From Acidobacteriota bacterium (GTDB taxonomy: Bacteria > Acidobacteriota > Terriglobia > Acidiferrales > UBA7541), in contig JABCZK010000042.1 in the NCBI GenBank assembly GCA_013289695.1, forward strand, positions 1 through 42,827: a DNA stretch of 42,827 bases, written 5' to 3'. The notes beneath the pieces are model-generated. The model searched no databases, had not been told where the DNA came from, and was given only the letters and a program-made list of their open reading frames with translations. Shown one piece after another: positions 33,642 through 42,218 of the stretch (its first letter is position 1; each line of letters begins with the position of its first letter). Made by a program: the position numbers and the translations under genes.

Positions 33642-34865
33642 ATGGCAGAAAGACCGAGGTTCCTGGGGCGGTTGGCTCTTTCAATTCTGCTGGCCTTGGC
33701 TCAGCTCAATAAGCCGGCTTGGGCACAGAGCGGGAAAACGCCCCACGTTGTCGCAAGTTCGAAGCTCGTGTCACCTGGCATCGGCTGGGTTGCGCTTATG
33801 CGCGATTCCGACTGCGCACCAGCTAACGTGTTTCCGCCCTGTTCCCCAATGCGCCTCTATTGGACCGAGGACAACGGAAAGCATTGGAGCAATATTACGC
33901 CGCCCGAAATGTCGGTGCGAAATATACGGCAGGTCTTTTTCGCCGATCGTATTCATGGCTGGATGCTCTCATCAGACGCCCTCGGCGAAGAAACCAACGC
34001 GCCCTTTTTTCTCTATTCGACCGAAGACGCTGGAAGAACGTGGCGAACTCTTGTCTTACGCAGACCAATGTTCAACATGATGGACGACTACACGTTTCCG
34101 ACCGAGCTGTTCTTCTCCGATTCTCAGCATGGATGGTTGCTATGGGCCTGGGGAATGATGAACTCGCGGCGAAACTATCTTCTTTCGACCACCGATGGTG
34201 GTCGCTCCTGGAAATGCCTTCCCGATCCCCCGCTCGGAGGATCCCTGCAGTTCACATCCTCTCGTGATGGATGGATGATCGGCACTTCACAAGAGGATCA
34301 AGGTGTCCCCGCACCGGAAAACGATACCATTTGGAAGACAAGCGACGGCGGTCAACACTGGAGTGAAATATCCTTGCCGCCGCCGGCCGATCTGAAAAAT
34401 GAGAGCTTATATTTTAGAACCCTAAAATTCAGTAATCGACGCGAGGGCATCGTTTTCGGAGAAAGGCGATTGGTCGACGATCAGGATCAGCACTTGCCGT
34501 TGATCTGGATCACTCACGACGGGGGCAGAACCTGGCGCCTCTCTAAACTCCAAGGTCCTGTCGAAAATGTCTCGATGATCGGTTCCCGGATCATCAGGTC
34601 ATTTCACGATCCGGTCAATTATGAGCTCACAATTTGCAAGGGCAATCAGACCATTACACCCTAGCTTCCTTTTGATTTCCCGACTAGGGGCCTTGGCTAC
34701 CCAGATTTCATAGACGAGTCGAATGCATGGATGGGCGCCTATTTCGGGCTGCTCGCCACGAGTGACGGCGCAAAGTCGTTCCAAGTCATTTTGCCTTCTA
34801 GCGCTGAACCGGAGTGGCCAACTCCCCCACAAATCCTTGCGGTGAACCACAAAATTGAAAAGTGA
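33642..34865 (+). pseudogene. Exported Asp-box (BNR/Ycf48-like) beta-propeller, interrupted by an in-frame TAG
   Basis: Signal peptide (residues 1-29: MAERPRFLGRLALSILLA to AWAQ). At least five Asp-box units are visible: TEDNGKHW, TEDAGRTW, TTDGGRSW, TSDGGQHW and THDGGRTW. The frame ends at TAG 34662-34664 after 340 residues. In the same frame the sequence continues for 66 codons as LPFDFPTRGLGYPDFIDES then AWMGAYFGLLATSDGAKSF, another Asp-box blade, to TGA 34863-34865. So the protein is either truncated by a recent nonsense change, read through, or affected by an error. GAGGAAGAA lies just before the ATG. Sialidase-type activity is not implied; such propellers are often binding or assembly factors. 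Confidence 0.75.
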
Positions 34866-34896
34866 GATCGTCTTTAGGACGGTGACGCGAGGCAAG

Positions 34897-34968
34897 GTCC
34901 CGGTAAGTCGTTACCGTACAAGTGGTTTTGCCGCGATTTCAGTTGTCCGGTTTGGGTTAATCAGAATC
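34897..34968 (+). repeat. Palindromic repeat copy 7
   Basis: GGTAAGTCGTTACCGTACAA at the left and CAGTTGTCCGG then GGGTTAATCAG at the right; the ACCGTACAA and TTGTCCGGT arms pair with one mismatch. Confidence 0.75.
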
Positions 34969-34992
34969 CTCATGCGAACCGATTGTCCGAAA

Positions 34993-36060
34993 CTATCTCG
35001 ATGGGACGATGAAGTCGAGGCCTTCGCGGTTCTCATCGGTTGCCAGCCGAATGACCAACGCGCTCGCTCGGTCCGCTACGGCCGGATAGAAAATAGAGGC
35101 AGGGGGAATTGGCACGCCTGCACCCGCACCGCCTCCGTCGAACCAATCAGGGCTGGCGGGGGAATTCAAACCGAGTACGTATTCCCCCGGTTCTTGGGAA
35201 TCGAACACGAAGTAACCGTCCCGGTCGGTCTGGGTTGTCAGGTACCACGAGTTGTCTGAACGGATAAGAACGACTGCCACGTCTGCGACAGCCGTGCCGT
35301 CGGAACGTTTCACATGCCCGCCAATCTTCGCGTGGGGAGACCTGTCGAGCGTTATGTCGCGGCAAGTCCCACCAGTGAGGTCGACCTCGGAATCGTCGGG
35401 CTGGTAAGACCCGACTGACTGCACGGTGATTTTGTATTTGCCGGGAGGCAACGGCGGAAATTCATAGCGTCCATCAGGGTCCGTGACACAAAAAGACTGA
35501 TTGCCGTCCGATTGGCGAGTTGCCGTAACCTCTGCGTTCGGGACGACCTCCGCGCTGAATAGTTCTCCGCGTACTACCTGGCCTCGCAGGATGCCGAGGT
35601 TGCCAATTTTTCCCAGGCGGCGGAGGGTCGCGATTTGGTTCTGTGCATCGGCGACGGGAAGGCTATCGTTTGCGTAGTAGTCGAGAACTAGCGGCTCACC
35701 TTCGACCTTTCGAAGGTAAAAGAGCCATCGGTCCCCAACCTTGAATTCGCGCATGCAATCTGCCTGTGATGTCAATACGGTTAGGGAAGCCGCGGGCGAA
35801 CCGAGAAAGACTTCCTCAGGAATCAATTGAATTTGCTTTTCGTCGTTCTCGACGCGAGTGACCCCGGCAATCGCGCCGACAAAAACGTTTGTGTACCAGT
35901 CCGCGCGAACGCCGCAGTCCTTGAAGCTACTCGTCAGGCCGGATCGCGAGCACACGACCGTCTTGTCTCCGACTTTTTCGAGAATTATGATCTGCGCTCG
36001 CGCAACAGTGGGCCAGGAGAAAACCAGAGCGACCAGCGCGAGATAACGGCGATCATGCAT
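34993..36060 (-). CDS. Exported carboxypeptidase-regulatory-like domain protein
   Basis: 355 residues with a signal peptide (MHDRRYLALVALVFSWPTVA). About 25-145 is a cysteine-bearing domain with GDRWLFYLRKVEG; about 155-235 (TDPDGRYEFPPLPPGKYKI) and 240-325 (TDRDGYFVFDSQEPGEYVL) are two CarboxypepD_reg/SdrD-like beta sandwiches. Such domains are common in surface and TonB-linked proteins of Acidobacteriota; function unknown. GAGG lies 8 bases before the ATG at 36060. Two repeat copies flank it. Confidence 0.78.
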   Translation of the reverse strand: MHDRRYLALVALVFSWPTVARAQIIILEKVGDKTVVCSRSGLTSSFKDCGVRADWYTNVFVGAIAGVTRVENDEKQIQLIPEEVFLGSPAASLTVLTSQADCMREFKVGDRWLFYLRKVEGEPLVLDYYANDSLPVADAQNQIATLRRLGKIGNLGILRGQVVRGELFSAEVVPNAEVTATRQSDGNQSFCVTDPDGRYEFPPLPPGKYKITVQSVGSYQPDDSEVDLTGGTCRDITLDRSPHAKIGGHVKRSDGTAVADVAVVLIRSDNSWYLTTQTDRDGYFVFDSQEPGEYVLGLNSPASPDWFDGGGAGAGVPIPPASIFYPAVADRASALVIRLATDENREGLDFIVPSR

Positions 36061-36146
36061 TCGGTAAACCTCGCGATATGCTACGTATTTTGCCGTTGAA
36101 GTAGTGACGTACGTGTTAGAAGCAGTCGGTCTTCCTTTGGCTGCTT

Positions 36147-36224
36147 GCCAACTCCTGGTAAGTCGTAACCGGACAAGTCCCGTACTAGAACTTCAAGTGT
36201 CCGGTGACTGCGTTAGGACGTAGC
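36147..36224 (+). repeat. Palindromic repeat copy 8 (full length)
   Basis: CCAACTCCTGGTAAGTCG, TAACCGGACAAGT, then CTTCAAGTGTCCGG and CTGCGTTAGGACG. The 8-bp arms ACCGGACA / TGTCCGGT pair perfectly. Confidence 0.8.
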
Positions 36225-36276
36225 CGCTCAATCCCGTTGACAACCGCAACGCAATGACCTCAGAGTGATTGCTATA

Positions 36277-36681
36277 ATGCCGAATCGCTCCATCGAAATT
36301 CACGATTCAGTGCTCGCCGCTATTTCACTCTCTGAGGGTGAAGCGCAACTCCATTTCTCGTCGGTTTATATACACCAGAGTGAAGGTGTACCGGGCCGTG
36401 ACGTCGGCAGTGGCTGGGTTCAGAAAGCGATACTTCGCATACATGATGCAAGGGTAGACGGTGCGTTTTCGGAGTTTCCCGTGGATTTGAGTACGGGCCA
36501 GATTCGAATGGGGGAAAACAGTCTGGCCAACGAAATTCCTGTGCCTCTTCGACACAAAGGCGCGTTTGAGTTGCGCTTGCAGGCAATGTGGCAAGGACAA
36601 GTAACAGTTGCTTTCAGGGGCAGCGGTGCTGATTTGGAATTACTCGGTGAGCCGGAATACGTGGAAGAATTTCACCCGTAA
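36277..36681 (+). CDS. Hypothetical protein
   Basis: 134 residues, cytoplasmic, beta-rich. MPNRSIEIHDSVLAAIS is followed by HFSSVYIHQSEGVPG, FSEFPVDLSTGQIRMG and a C-terminus ending GEPEYVEEFHP. No motif I recognise. GTG at 36265 would add four residues; neither start has a clear ribosome binding site. The TAA stop lies inside repeat copy 9 (the TAA of CGTAACCGG). Confidence 0.65.
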   Translation: MPNRSIEIHDSVLAAISLSEGEAQLHFSSVYIHQSEGVPGRDVGSGWVQKAILRIHDARVDGAFSEFPVDLSTGQIRMGENSLANEIPVPLRHKGAFELRLQAMWQGQVTVAFRGSGADLELLGEPEYVEEFHP

Positions 36682-36732
36682 CCGGATATCTGGTTTACGG
36701 TCGCTTGCACTTGTCCGGCGTTAATCAGGCAT
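36675..36732 (+). repeat. Palindromic repeat copy 9
   Basis: CCGTAACCGGATATC at the left, then CACTTGTCCGGCGTTAATCA at the right. It supplies the stop codon of both converging neighbours. Confidence 0.8.
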
Positions 36733-37143
36733 CTGCCGATGCATGGTAGATACTTCCACCTCCGTTGGGAATCGAAGTACGACGGTGGGATTGTCGGGGT
36801 CACCTTTCCACTTCGTCAGAAGTTTGTAGGTATAGGTCACCGTAAATGTGGCGGATTCATGGAGCCTAAACTGCCAAGTTTTGGCGTTCTCCTCAGCAGC
36901 GGCGGCCAAAAGTTTGTTACCGTCTTCGACTTGCGTAGAGACCACGCGATGGCCATCTGTCGTGACCTTCACATGGACTGTGCCGTCAACATTTGCAACC
37001 CGTGCCAATGGAGGATAAAACGGCACTTGGGCCGAGAGAACCATCGGTCGAGCGACACCGGACTGTTGTGCAACTAAAGACCGATTGGTCAGCGAGAGAG
37101 CAGTCAATGTCATGAGCGCCAGCCAAAGTAGTTTACTTTTCAT
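36721..37143 (-). CDS. Exported protein with TonB C-terminal domain
   Basis: 140 residues. Signal region MKSKLLWLALMTLTALSLTN, then a TonB-like domain (SAQVPFYPPLARVANVDGTV, VKVTTDGHRVV, AAAEENAKTWQF). Without a membrane anchor it is periplasmic. Single-domain TonB proteins of this kind often sit alone; the partner is unknown. AAGGGAG lies 8 bases before the ATG. Its stop (TTA of GTTAATCAGG on the plus strand) is inside repeat copy 9. Confidence 0.75.
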   Translation of the reverse strand: MKSKLLWLALMTLTALSLTNRSLVAQQSGVARPMVLSAQVPFYPPLARVANVDGTVHVKVTTDGHRVVSTQVEDGNKLLAAAAEENAKTWQFRLHESATFTVTYTYKLLTKWKGDPDNPTVVLRFPTEVEVSTMHRQMPD

Positions 37144-37240
37144 TGCGTCTGCTCCCTTGCCTCTCAGTTCGGTCGTGAGAATCCCTTCGTCGTGATTGGA
37201 GATTAAACCACAGTGCGGATGAGTTTGTTGCACAGTCTGT

Positions 37241-37313
37241 GCTAACTCCTGAAGAGAGTCGCGTAACCGGAAACTGACCCTCAGTCTCCGGTAACGCGTT
37301 AATCAGGACCTTA
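37241..37313 (+). repeat. Palindromic repeat copy 10 (full length)
   Basis: GCTAACTCCTGAAGAGAGTC, then GCGTAACCGGAAACTGA, CCC, TCAGTCTCCGGTAACGC, and GTTAATCAGGACC. The central hairpin has 5-bp ACTGA / TCAGT and CCGG arms and is the clearest fold of the family. Confidence 0.8.
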
Positions 37314-37377
37314 GCGATTATTTCTAGATTGCGACCATGCATCACGCTTAAGAGCTGAACAACAAGAACTCGCCCTG

Positions 37378-37968
37378 TCAGATGACCTTTGCTCCGTCCG
37401 GCAGTTGACCGCTCAAGAAGGCCTTTCGATGCTGGTCACTTCCTAAGTCCATCTCGAAGTGAATCCAACGTCCATCCCTGAGTACTCCCATGTTCCATTT
37501 GCCAGTTACGCTCTCGCTGAACTGCCAAAGAATCGTATACCCACCCTCGTCGGAGAATCCCTCGCCGTCGGCTTGAAGGATACCTCCGGCGTGCTTCCAT
37601 ACGGCGTTGTAAAGACGACGTAACGGAATCCAGCCGTCCTCCACATCGGTACCATTGAGAAGCTGAAAAGCGTAGACGACTTTCACGCTAGGCAAGTACT
37701 GCTGCAACCAAGTGGCGGCAGACTCTGGTCTGTTGTCAGAAATTTCGGCTATGAATTCTTGCAGCTCGTCTGCTCCAAGCTGTCCCTCTACAACCGGATT
37801 TTTCTCAATGACTGCGATTTCCTGCCCGGACTTGTGCGAAAGGATAAGTTGCTTCCATGCATCGCCGTTTTCTTCGGTGTGCAGGACGGCAGGTCGACTG
37901 ACCTGTCGTAGTTCTTCCAGCGGAATGTTGTCGAGTTTCTTGCCGAGAACGCGAATGTAATAGCCCAT
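37378..37968 (-). CDS. Hypothetical protein
   Basis: 196 residues, cytoplasmic. It begins MGYYIRVLGKKLDNIPLEEL, a start seen in other uncharacterised proteins, and ends GQLPDGAKVI. WLQQYLPSVKVVYAF and DGRWIHFEMDLG are notable but not assignable. A longer frame reaches 38082, but that start lies in repeat copy 11, so 37968 is preferred. It stands alone between two repeats. Confidence 0.65.
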   Translation of the reverse strand: MGYYIRVLGKKLDNIPLEELRQVSRPAVLHTEENGDAWKQLILSHKSGQEIAVIEKNPVVEGQLGADELQEFIAEISDNRPESAATWLQQYLPSVKVVYAFQLLNGTDVEDGWIPLRRLYNAVWKHAGGILQADGEGFSDEGGYTILWQFSESVTGKWNMGVLRDGRWIHFEMDLGSDQHRKAFLSGQLPDGAKVI

Positions 37969-38052
37969 AATCGATTCGTAGGCAATGATACCTACTGCGA
38001 ACACGCAAAAGTACTTGTATTGCCGACTCGCCTTGTTGCATTCACGAAAGCA

Positions 38053-38130
38053 ATTCAACTCCTGATTTGCGTTACCGTACATGTGATTTCACCCTGATTT
38101 GACTTCTCCGGGCGTTAATCAGGCACTGGC
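38053..38130 (+). repeat. Palindromic repeat copy 11 (full length)
   Basis: ATTCAACTCCTGATTTGCG (38053-38071), TTACCGTACATGTG, then GACTTCTCCGGGCGTTAATC and AGGCACTGG. The left end ATTCAAC happens to fit RYYYAAC. Confidence 0.8.
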
Positions 38131-38189
38131 TTCCGCGTCGTGATTTCGAGGGCGGAAGCTCGACACACACGAGCCGGGTCTGTAGCCGA

Positions 38190-38744
38190 CTAATAGATAG
38201 TGATTGTGACGGGCTTAGCCTGCACGCCTTCTCGTAAAACGAGGCCATGCGTCTCTGGCAGTTGCGCAATCCTGTCTGCGTCGATGTGGTATGGCGAGTA
38301 GAACGCGTTGATAAGGTACACGCCTGGCTGTTTCGTCGGGCAAACTATCAAGGTTTTTAGACCAATGACCTGCTGAGCAGGGAGGTAGATGAAATCCCGG
38401 TTCAACGCTACCTTGGCGTCCGGTTCATGCGTCTGCAACGCGTCACCTGCACCACCGCATGTTTCGGCTCCTTTGCCAGACAATGTCGTCAAATGTGCCG
38501 AAAAGCCGGGTACGCCGCCGCCAGAGTTTCCCCACCAGTTTGGGACGTAGACACCGCCGGGGCCAGCTTCAAGAAGAATCGTTAGCTCAACGCGTTCGCC
38601 GGATTTGAACCTATGCTTGTCGACGTGGATCGAAGCGACGGCAATCGGTTTGACGTCCGGCGCAGGTTGAGAGGACGCGGCGTCTTGGCCCCAAGTGGTA
38701 CACGCCAACGCGCTGATCAACAAAAAAGCGATTCTGATGCACAC
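38190..38744 (-). CDS. Exported hypothetical protein, Ig-like
   Basis: 184 residues. Signal region MCIRIAFLLISALAC with a possible weak lipobox, then a beta-rich domain: SIHVDKHRFKSGERVELTI, YVPNWWGNSGGG, GVYLINAFYS. The pattern resembles Ig-like or CARDB-type folds with one disulfide candidate. Function unknown. GTG start at 38744 with GGGAG about 9 bases upstream. Between repeat copies 11 and 12. Confidence 0.65.
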   Translation of the reverse strand: MCIRIAFLLISALACTTWGQDAASSQPAPDVKPIAVASIHVDKHRFKSGERVELTILLEAGPGGVYVPNWWGNSGGGVPGFSAHLTTLSGKGAETCGGAGDALQTHEPDAKVALNRDFIYLPAQQVIGLKTLIVCPTKQPGVYLINAFYSPYHIDADRIAQLPETHGLVLREGVQAKPVTITIY

Positions 38745-38922
38745 GGAGTTCTCCCGAATTTCAGATGATTGTACGATGTGCGATCACCGCCGGTGGTTAC
38801 CGGGAATGTAGCCCGCCGCCGGGCACATGTGCGATTGATGCCATAACGACGTCGGCCTCGCGACGGCCCGAGTAAACTGTTCGGTGTTCACCCTAACAGA
38901 GCTCGGACCGAAGGAGGCCGAG

Positions 38923-39017
38923 ATGCGAATTATAGGATGTGATTTGCACGCTCGCCAGCAAACGTTGGCGATGTTGGACACCACCACGGGGGAGGTAGTG
39001 GAGCTAACTCTCATCAT
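38923..39017 (+). mobile_element. IS110-family transposase N-terminal remnant
   Basis: ATG at 38923 with AAGGAGG (38911-38917). It encodes RIIGCDLHARQQTLAMLD and then TTTGEVVELTL, closely like the remnant at 26984-27243, and then stops matching. Loss occurs near GAGCTAACTC, which resembles the left arm of the repeat family. The gene is not functional. Confidence 0.75.
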
Positions 39018-39056
39018 CCGTTCGGCGCATAGTTATAGGCCCGGCGAGGGAGCTAC

Positions 39057-39130
39057 GCAACTCGAATTAGTGACGTGGGCCGTGCTTTCCTCGGGCCAGA
39101 AGTCAGTGTCCGAGTCGTTGATCAGGCATT
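39057..39130 (+). repeat. Palindromic repeat copy 12
   Basis: GCAACTCGAATTAGTGACG at the left, AGTCAGTGTCCGAGTCG then TTGATCAGGCATTCG at the right. Confidence 0.65.
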
Positions 39131-39290
39131 CGACCTGAATTGCCGTATACTTCGGCGGCAACTCTCAGAAATGCCCGGAGCGCTCAGGACGCGGGTGTCG
39201 CCACCCTATCGCGACGAAAAATGTGGGAGTGTAGCCTGGGCTGGATTTCGAGATTCCAACGAAAATCGCGGGAACGAGAGGAAACCGATC

Positions 39291-39860
39291 ATGTCCGGCA
39301 GACGATTGGCAGTTGTTCTTCTTCTTTGTCTTGGGCTGCTGCATCTGGCGGGAGACGCAGTCGCGCAGAATGTAAAGTCAACATTCGACAAATCCGTGGA
39401 TTTCTCGAAATATAGGAAATATACCTGGGGCGCGAACTATCTGCTGACGCAGCAGACGAAGGAAGTTCAAGAACGCATCAACATGGCGATCGTTGACTCC
39501 ATTAACCGGAATCTGCGAGCCGGAGGTTTTGTCGAAGATGATAAGGATCCCGACTTCCGGATCACTTATGAGGCCGGAGGGATGCCCAAAACCGATGTGG
39601 GTGCGCAGCGCTACTTGTACGCCGCGGACATGCAGAACTATTACTGGGGAGGCAGCTTGACTGGAATTTCCTCGGACGTGTGGGTTTCCAGCCTCGCGAA
39701 AATGGAGATAACCGTAACAGATGCCGCGACGAAGACCCAGCTTTGGCAGGCAACTGCATCGCAGAAGTTTCACGACCCCAAGAAATTCGTTAACAACCTG
39801 CAACAAAATGTGGACAAGGTCATACAGAAGACGATGAAGAGTTTCCCACCGAACAAGTGA
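39291..39860 (+). CDS. Exported DUF4136-like lipoprotein or secreted protein
   Basis: 189 residues. Signal region MSGRRLAVVLLLCLGLLHL then VAQNVKSTFDKSVDFSKYRK, the start typical of the DUF4136 family (often lipoproteins, function unknown). LRAGGFVEDDKDPDFRITYE and TVTDAATKTQLWQATAS are also family-like. GAGGAAA lies about seven bases before the ATG. A longer frame runs into the IS110 and repeat area and is not real. Between repeat copies 12 and 13. Confidence 0.8.
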   Translation: MSGRRLAVVLLLCLGLLHLAGDAVAQNVKSTFDKSVDFSKYRKYTWGANYLLTQQTKEVQERINMAIVDSINRNLRAGGFVEDDKDPDFRITYEAGGMPKTDVGAQRYLYAADMQNYYWGGSLTGISSDVWVSSLAKMEITVTDAATKTQLWQATASQKFHDPKKFVNNLQQNVDKVIQKTMKSFPPNK

Positions 39861-39930
39861 TTGAGTTTCGACCGGAACCTTCAGTTAGCTGCCCACCAGC
39901 GCAAAAGACGGGTCTGTAATCGGTGCTTCG

Positions 39931-39984
39931 TTGCGTAACCGACCATTTGAAGTAGAAATTCCGAGAAGCGTTAATCGGGCACTG
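39931..39984 (+). repeat. Palindromic repeat copy 13
   Basis: TTGCGTAACCGACCATTTGA at the left, ATTCCGAGAAGCGTTAATCG then GGCACTGAG at the right. Last copy in the right block. Confidence 0.7.
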
Positions 39985-40137
39985 AGATTTCCCTGGAATT
40001 CCGACTGCTGCACAGAACAGAACGGTGAGACGTCCGATGGCGCGCCCAAGCGTTATTATGGTGCGACAAAACGCTGCAGAGTCGGCCGGAACGAGAGGTA
40101 GAATCGAGAATCGCGGGTGGTGCTGGGAAGAAGGCAA

Positions 40138-41235
40138 ATGCAGAAAAATTCATGGATTTGGATCGCGGTAGTGTGGTTCTTCGTCGTCCGGGTATCAGAA
40201 TACTACGCTTTGCGCACGGACTTAGGATATCAACTGAGTTGGGAGGGAAGCTTTCGCTATACGGTAGTTGAGTTGGGGTTCTGGTTAATCATGACGCCGG
40301 TCATGGCCTGGTGGGCGGAGAAATTTCCGCTGGAACGCCCGGCGCTGGTCAAGAATGTGGCAGTTCTGCTTCTATTGAATGTAGCCACCGAATTGCTGTA
40401 CTCATCGTACCGCGTGAAATTGCATCACTTCGTGTACCCCGATTTTGCTCTGCACTCCTTCTGGCGCCAGAGTCAGACATACTTGATCGACAATTCCGTC
40501 ATAGTTGCAGGGCTCTTTTGGGCCATTGTCGGCATTCACCACGCGATAAAGGCTGCGCGCAAATCTCAGCAGCGAGAGCAGGAACTCGTAAAAGCTCAAC
40601 TTGAAATGTTGAAGGGCCAACTACAACCTCATTTTCTGTTTAATACACTGAACTCGATTTCGTGGCTCATGCGGGAAGACGTGGAAGCAGCGGACAACAT
40701 GATGACGTCTCTCGGCGAGTTGCTGCGCGCAACCTTGTCCGTTTCCGCGAGCGAAGAGGTTCCACTGCGCCGGGAACTGAACATGCTGGAGCTGTACCTG
40801 GTGATTGAGCGCGCGCGCTTCCAAGACAGGCTGAGAGTGCTGGTAAACGCCGATCCCGAAACGCTCGACTGCAATGTTCCATGCCTTTTGTTGCAGCCGA
40901 TCGTCGAAAACGCCGTTCGACACGGCATTTCGCGGCTTGATCGACCGGGCTCCGTGGAGGTTCGAGCAGCGTGCGTTGGCAGCGAGCTGTCCATATCGAT
41001 TCTGGACGATGGTCCCGGAATGGCAGCGGAGTCCACCTGGAGGGAGGGCATAGGGTTGGCCAACACGAGGGCGCGTCTGGAAAAGCATTACGGCGAGATG
41101 CAATCTTTGCGATACACCAACCGGAACGAAGGTGGCCTGATTGTGGAGATTCGCCTTCCGCTGCGGCTGCACATCGCGGACGGGGAGAATGGCGATGGGA
41201 GTCGTTCACGTGAAATTGCGAACCTTAATCGTTGA
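40138..41235 (+). CDS. LytS/YpdA-type membrane sensor histidine kinase
   Basis: 365 residues. Four membrane segments (about 5-20, 41-58, 72-90, 118-138), then a helical linker (KSQQREQELVKAQLEMLKGQ) and the His-kinase domain with QPHFLFNTLNSISWLMRED, the phospho-acceptor histidine. The ATPase domain has LLQPIVENAVRHGI (N box), LDDGPGM and EGIGLANTRARLEKHYG. No sensor domain beyond the membrane is seen. It overlaps the response regulator by 41 bases. ATG 40138 has GAAGG just upstream; GTG 40117 is an alternative. Confidence 0.88.
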   Translation: MQKNSWIWIAVVWFFVVRVSEYYALRTDLGYQLSWEGSFRYTVVELGFWLIMTPVMAWWAEKFPLERPALVKNVAVLLLLNVATELLYSSYRVKLHHFVYPDFALHSFWRQSQTYLIDNSVIVAGLFWAIVGIHHAIKAARKSQQREQELVKAQLEMLKGQLQPHFLFNTLNSISWLMREDVEAADNMMTSLGELLRATLSVSASEEVPLRRELNMLELYLVIERARFQDRLRVLVNADPETLDCNVPCLLLQPIVENAVRHGISRLDRPGSVEVRAACVGSELSISILDDGPGMAAESTWREGIGLANTRARLEKHYGEMQSLRYTNRNEGGLIVEIRLPLRLHIADGENGDGSRSREIANLNR

Positions 41236-42001
41236 TGACGAATTACTCTCTCGCAAGAAGATCCGCGCTTTTCTGCAGGAGTACACGGAGTTTCAAGTTG
41301 TTGGAGAATGCGCGGACGGAGAGCAAGCGGTCGCCGCTATCAGTGCTCTGAGACCGGATTTGCTGTTTCTGGACGTACAAATTCCCGGGCGTAATGGATT
41401 CGAGGTGCTTGACGGCGTAGCGGCGAAGGCACTGCCGGCGGTTATTTTCATTACGGCTTTCGACAAGTATGCAGTGCGAGCGTTTGAAGTGCGGGCCCTG
41501 GATTATCTTTTAAAACCTTTCAACAAGGCCCGATTTGGGGAAGCGTTGCAACGGTTTCACGAGCGCAAGTCGTGCGTGAACGGCATCGAGCGCAAACAGG
41601 AATTGAAGGCAGCGTTGCAAGAGATTCAGAGAGAATCTCGAGACAGCGAACGAATCTTGATCAAATCCGGATCGCGAATCATATTTTTGCGCAAGGGATT
41701 GATCGAATGGGTCGAGGCGCAAGGTGATTACGTAAAGTTCCACACCGGTAAGGAAAGCCACATACTGCGCGAAACGATGACGGCAGCGGCAGAACGCCTC
41801 GACCCGTCCCGTTTCGTACGCATCCATCGCTCGCGCATTGTGAACCTGGATCACGTTCGCGAAATTCGCCCCCTGTGGGGTGGAGATTATTCGGTGTTGC
41901 TGCGCGACGGTACGGAACTTACTATGAGCCGCACGTACCGGGCCAGCCTGCAAGCCGCGCTGGGCGGGCAACATTCATTGAGCGAGCGAACAAGTGAGTG
42001 A
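41195..42001 (+). CDS. LytTR-family response regulator
   Basis: About 268 residues. Receiver domain (about 5-125) with LIVDDE and LLFLDVQIPG, the Asp acceptor, and ALDYLLKPF; linker; LytTR DNA-binding domain (about 160-260) with ILIKSGSRIIFL, VEAQGDYVKF, FVRIHRSRIVNLDHV and LTMSRTYRASL. It partners the kinase upstream. ATG 41195 has GGGGAG seven bases before it; GTG 41210 is possible. LytTR regulators bind paired direct repeats; I see none nearby. Target genes are unknown. Confidence 0.9.
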   Translation: MGVVHVKLRTLIVDDELLSRKKIRAFLQEYTEFQVVGECADGEQAVAAISALRPDLLFLDVQIPGRNGFEVLDGVAAKALPAVIFITAFDKYAVRAFEVRALDYLLKPFNKARFGEALQRFHERKSCVNGIERKQELKAALQEIQRESRDSERILIKSGSRIIFLRKGLIEWVEAQGDYVKFHTGKESHILRETMTAAAERLDPSRFVRIHRSRIVNLDHVREIRPLWGGDYSVLLRDGTELTMSRTYRASLQAALGGQHSLSERTSE

Positions 42002-42218
42002 AGCAAGTTTCGCACCCGCTTGGCCCGCCGCAAGAATGTTTTCGACTCATTAGACTCGCCTCCTATCGCGTTCCAGTCGCTGCTGGTCGCAAACCCGTTG
42101 TGCTGACCCCTCCGACATCCTAGATTTCCTCGCGTCGTATCGAATTCTCCGTTTGGCAAAAGCCTGGGGAGGCCGGTCGCAAAACCAGCGCACCGGCGTA
42201 TTCCAAGAAGGAGGCAAC

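Noticed and set aside
37969..38082. Upstream extension of the hypothetical gene at 37378
   Set aside because: Start codon lies in repeat copy 11; MGYYIRVLGKK is the more natural start.
33346..39984. Calling this block a confirmed integron
   Set aside because: No integrase, canonical box in one copy only, and genes in both directions; kept as a hypothesis.
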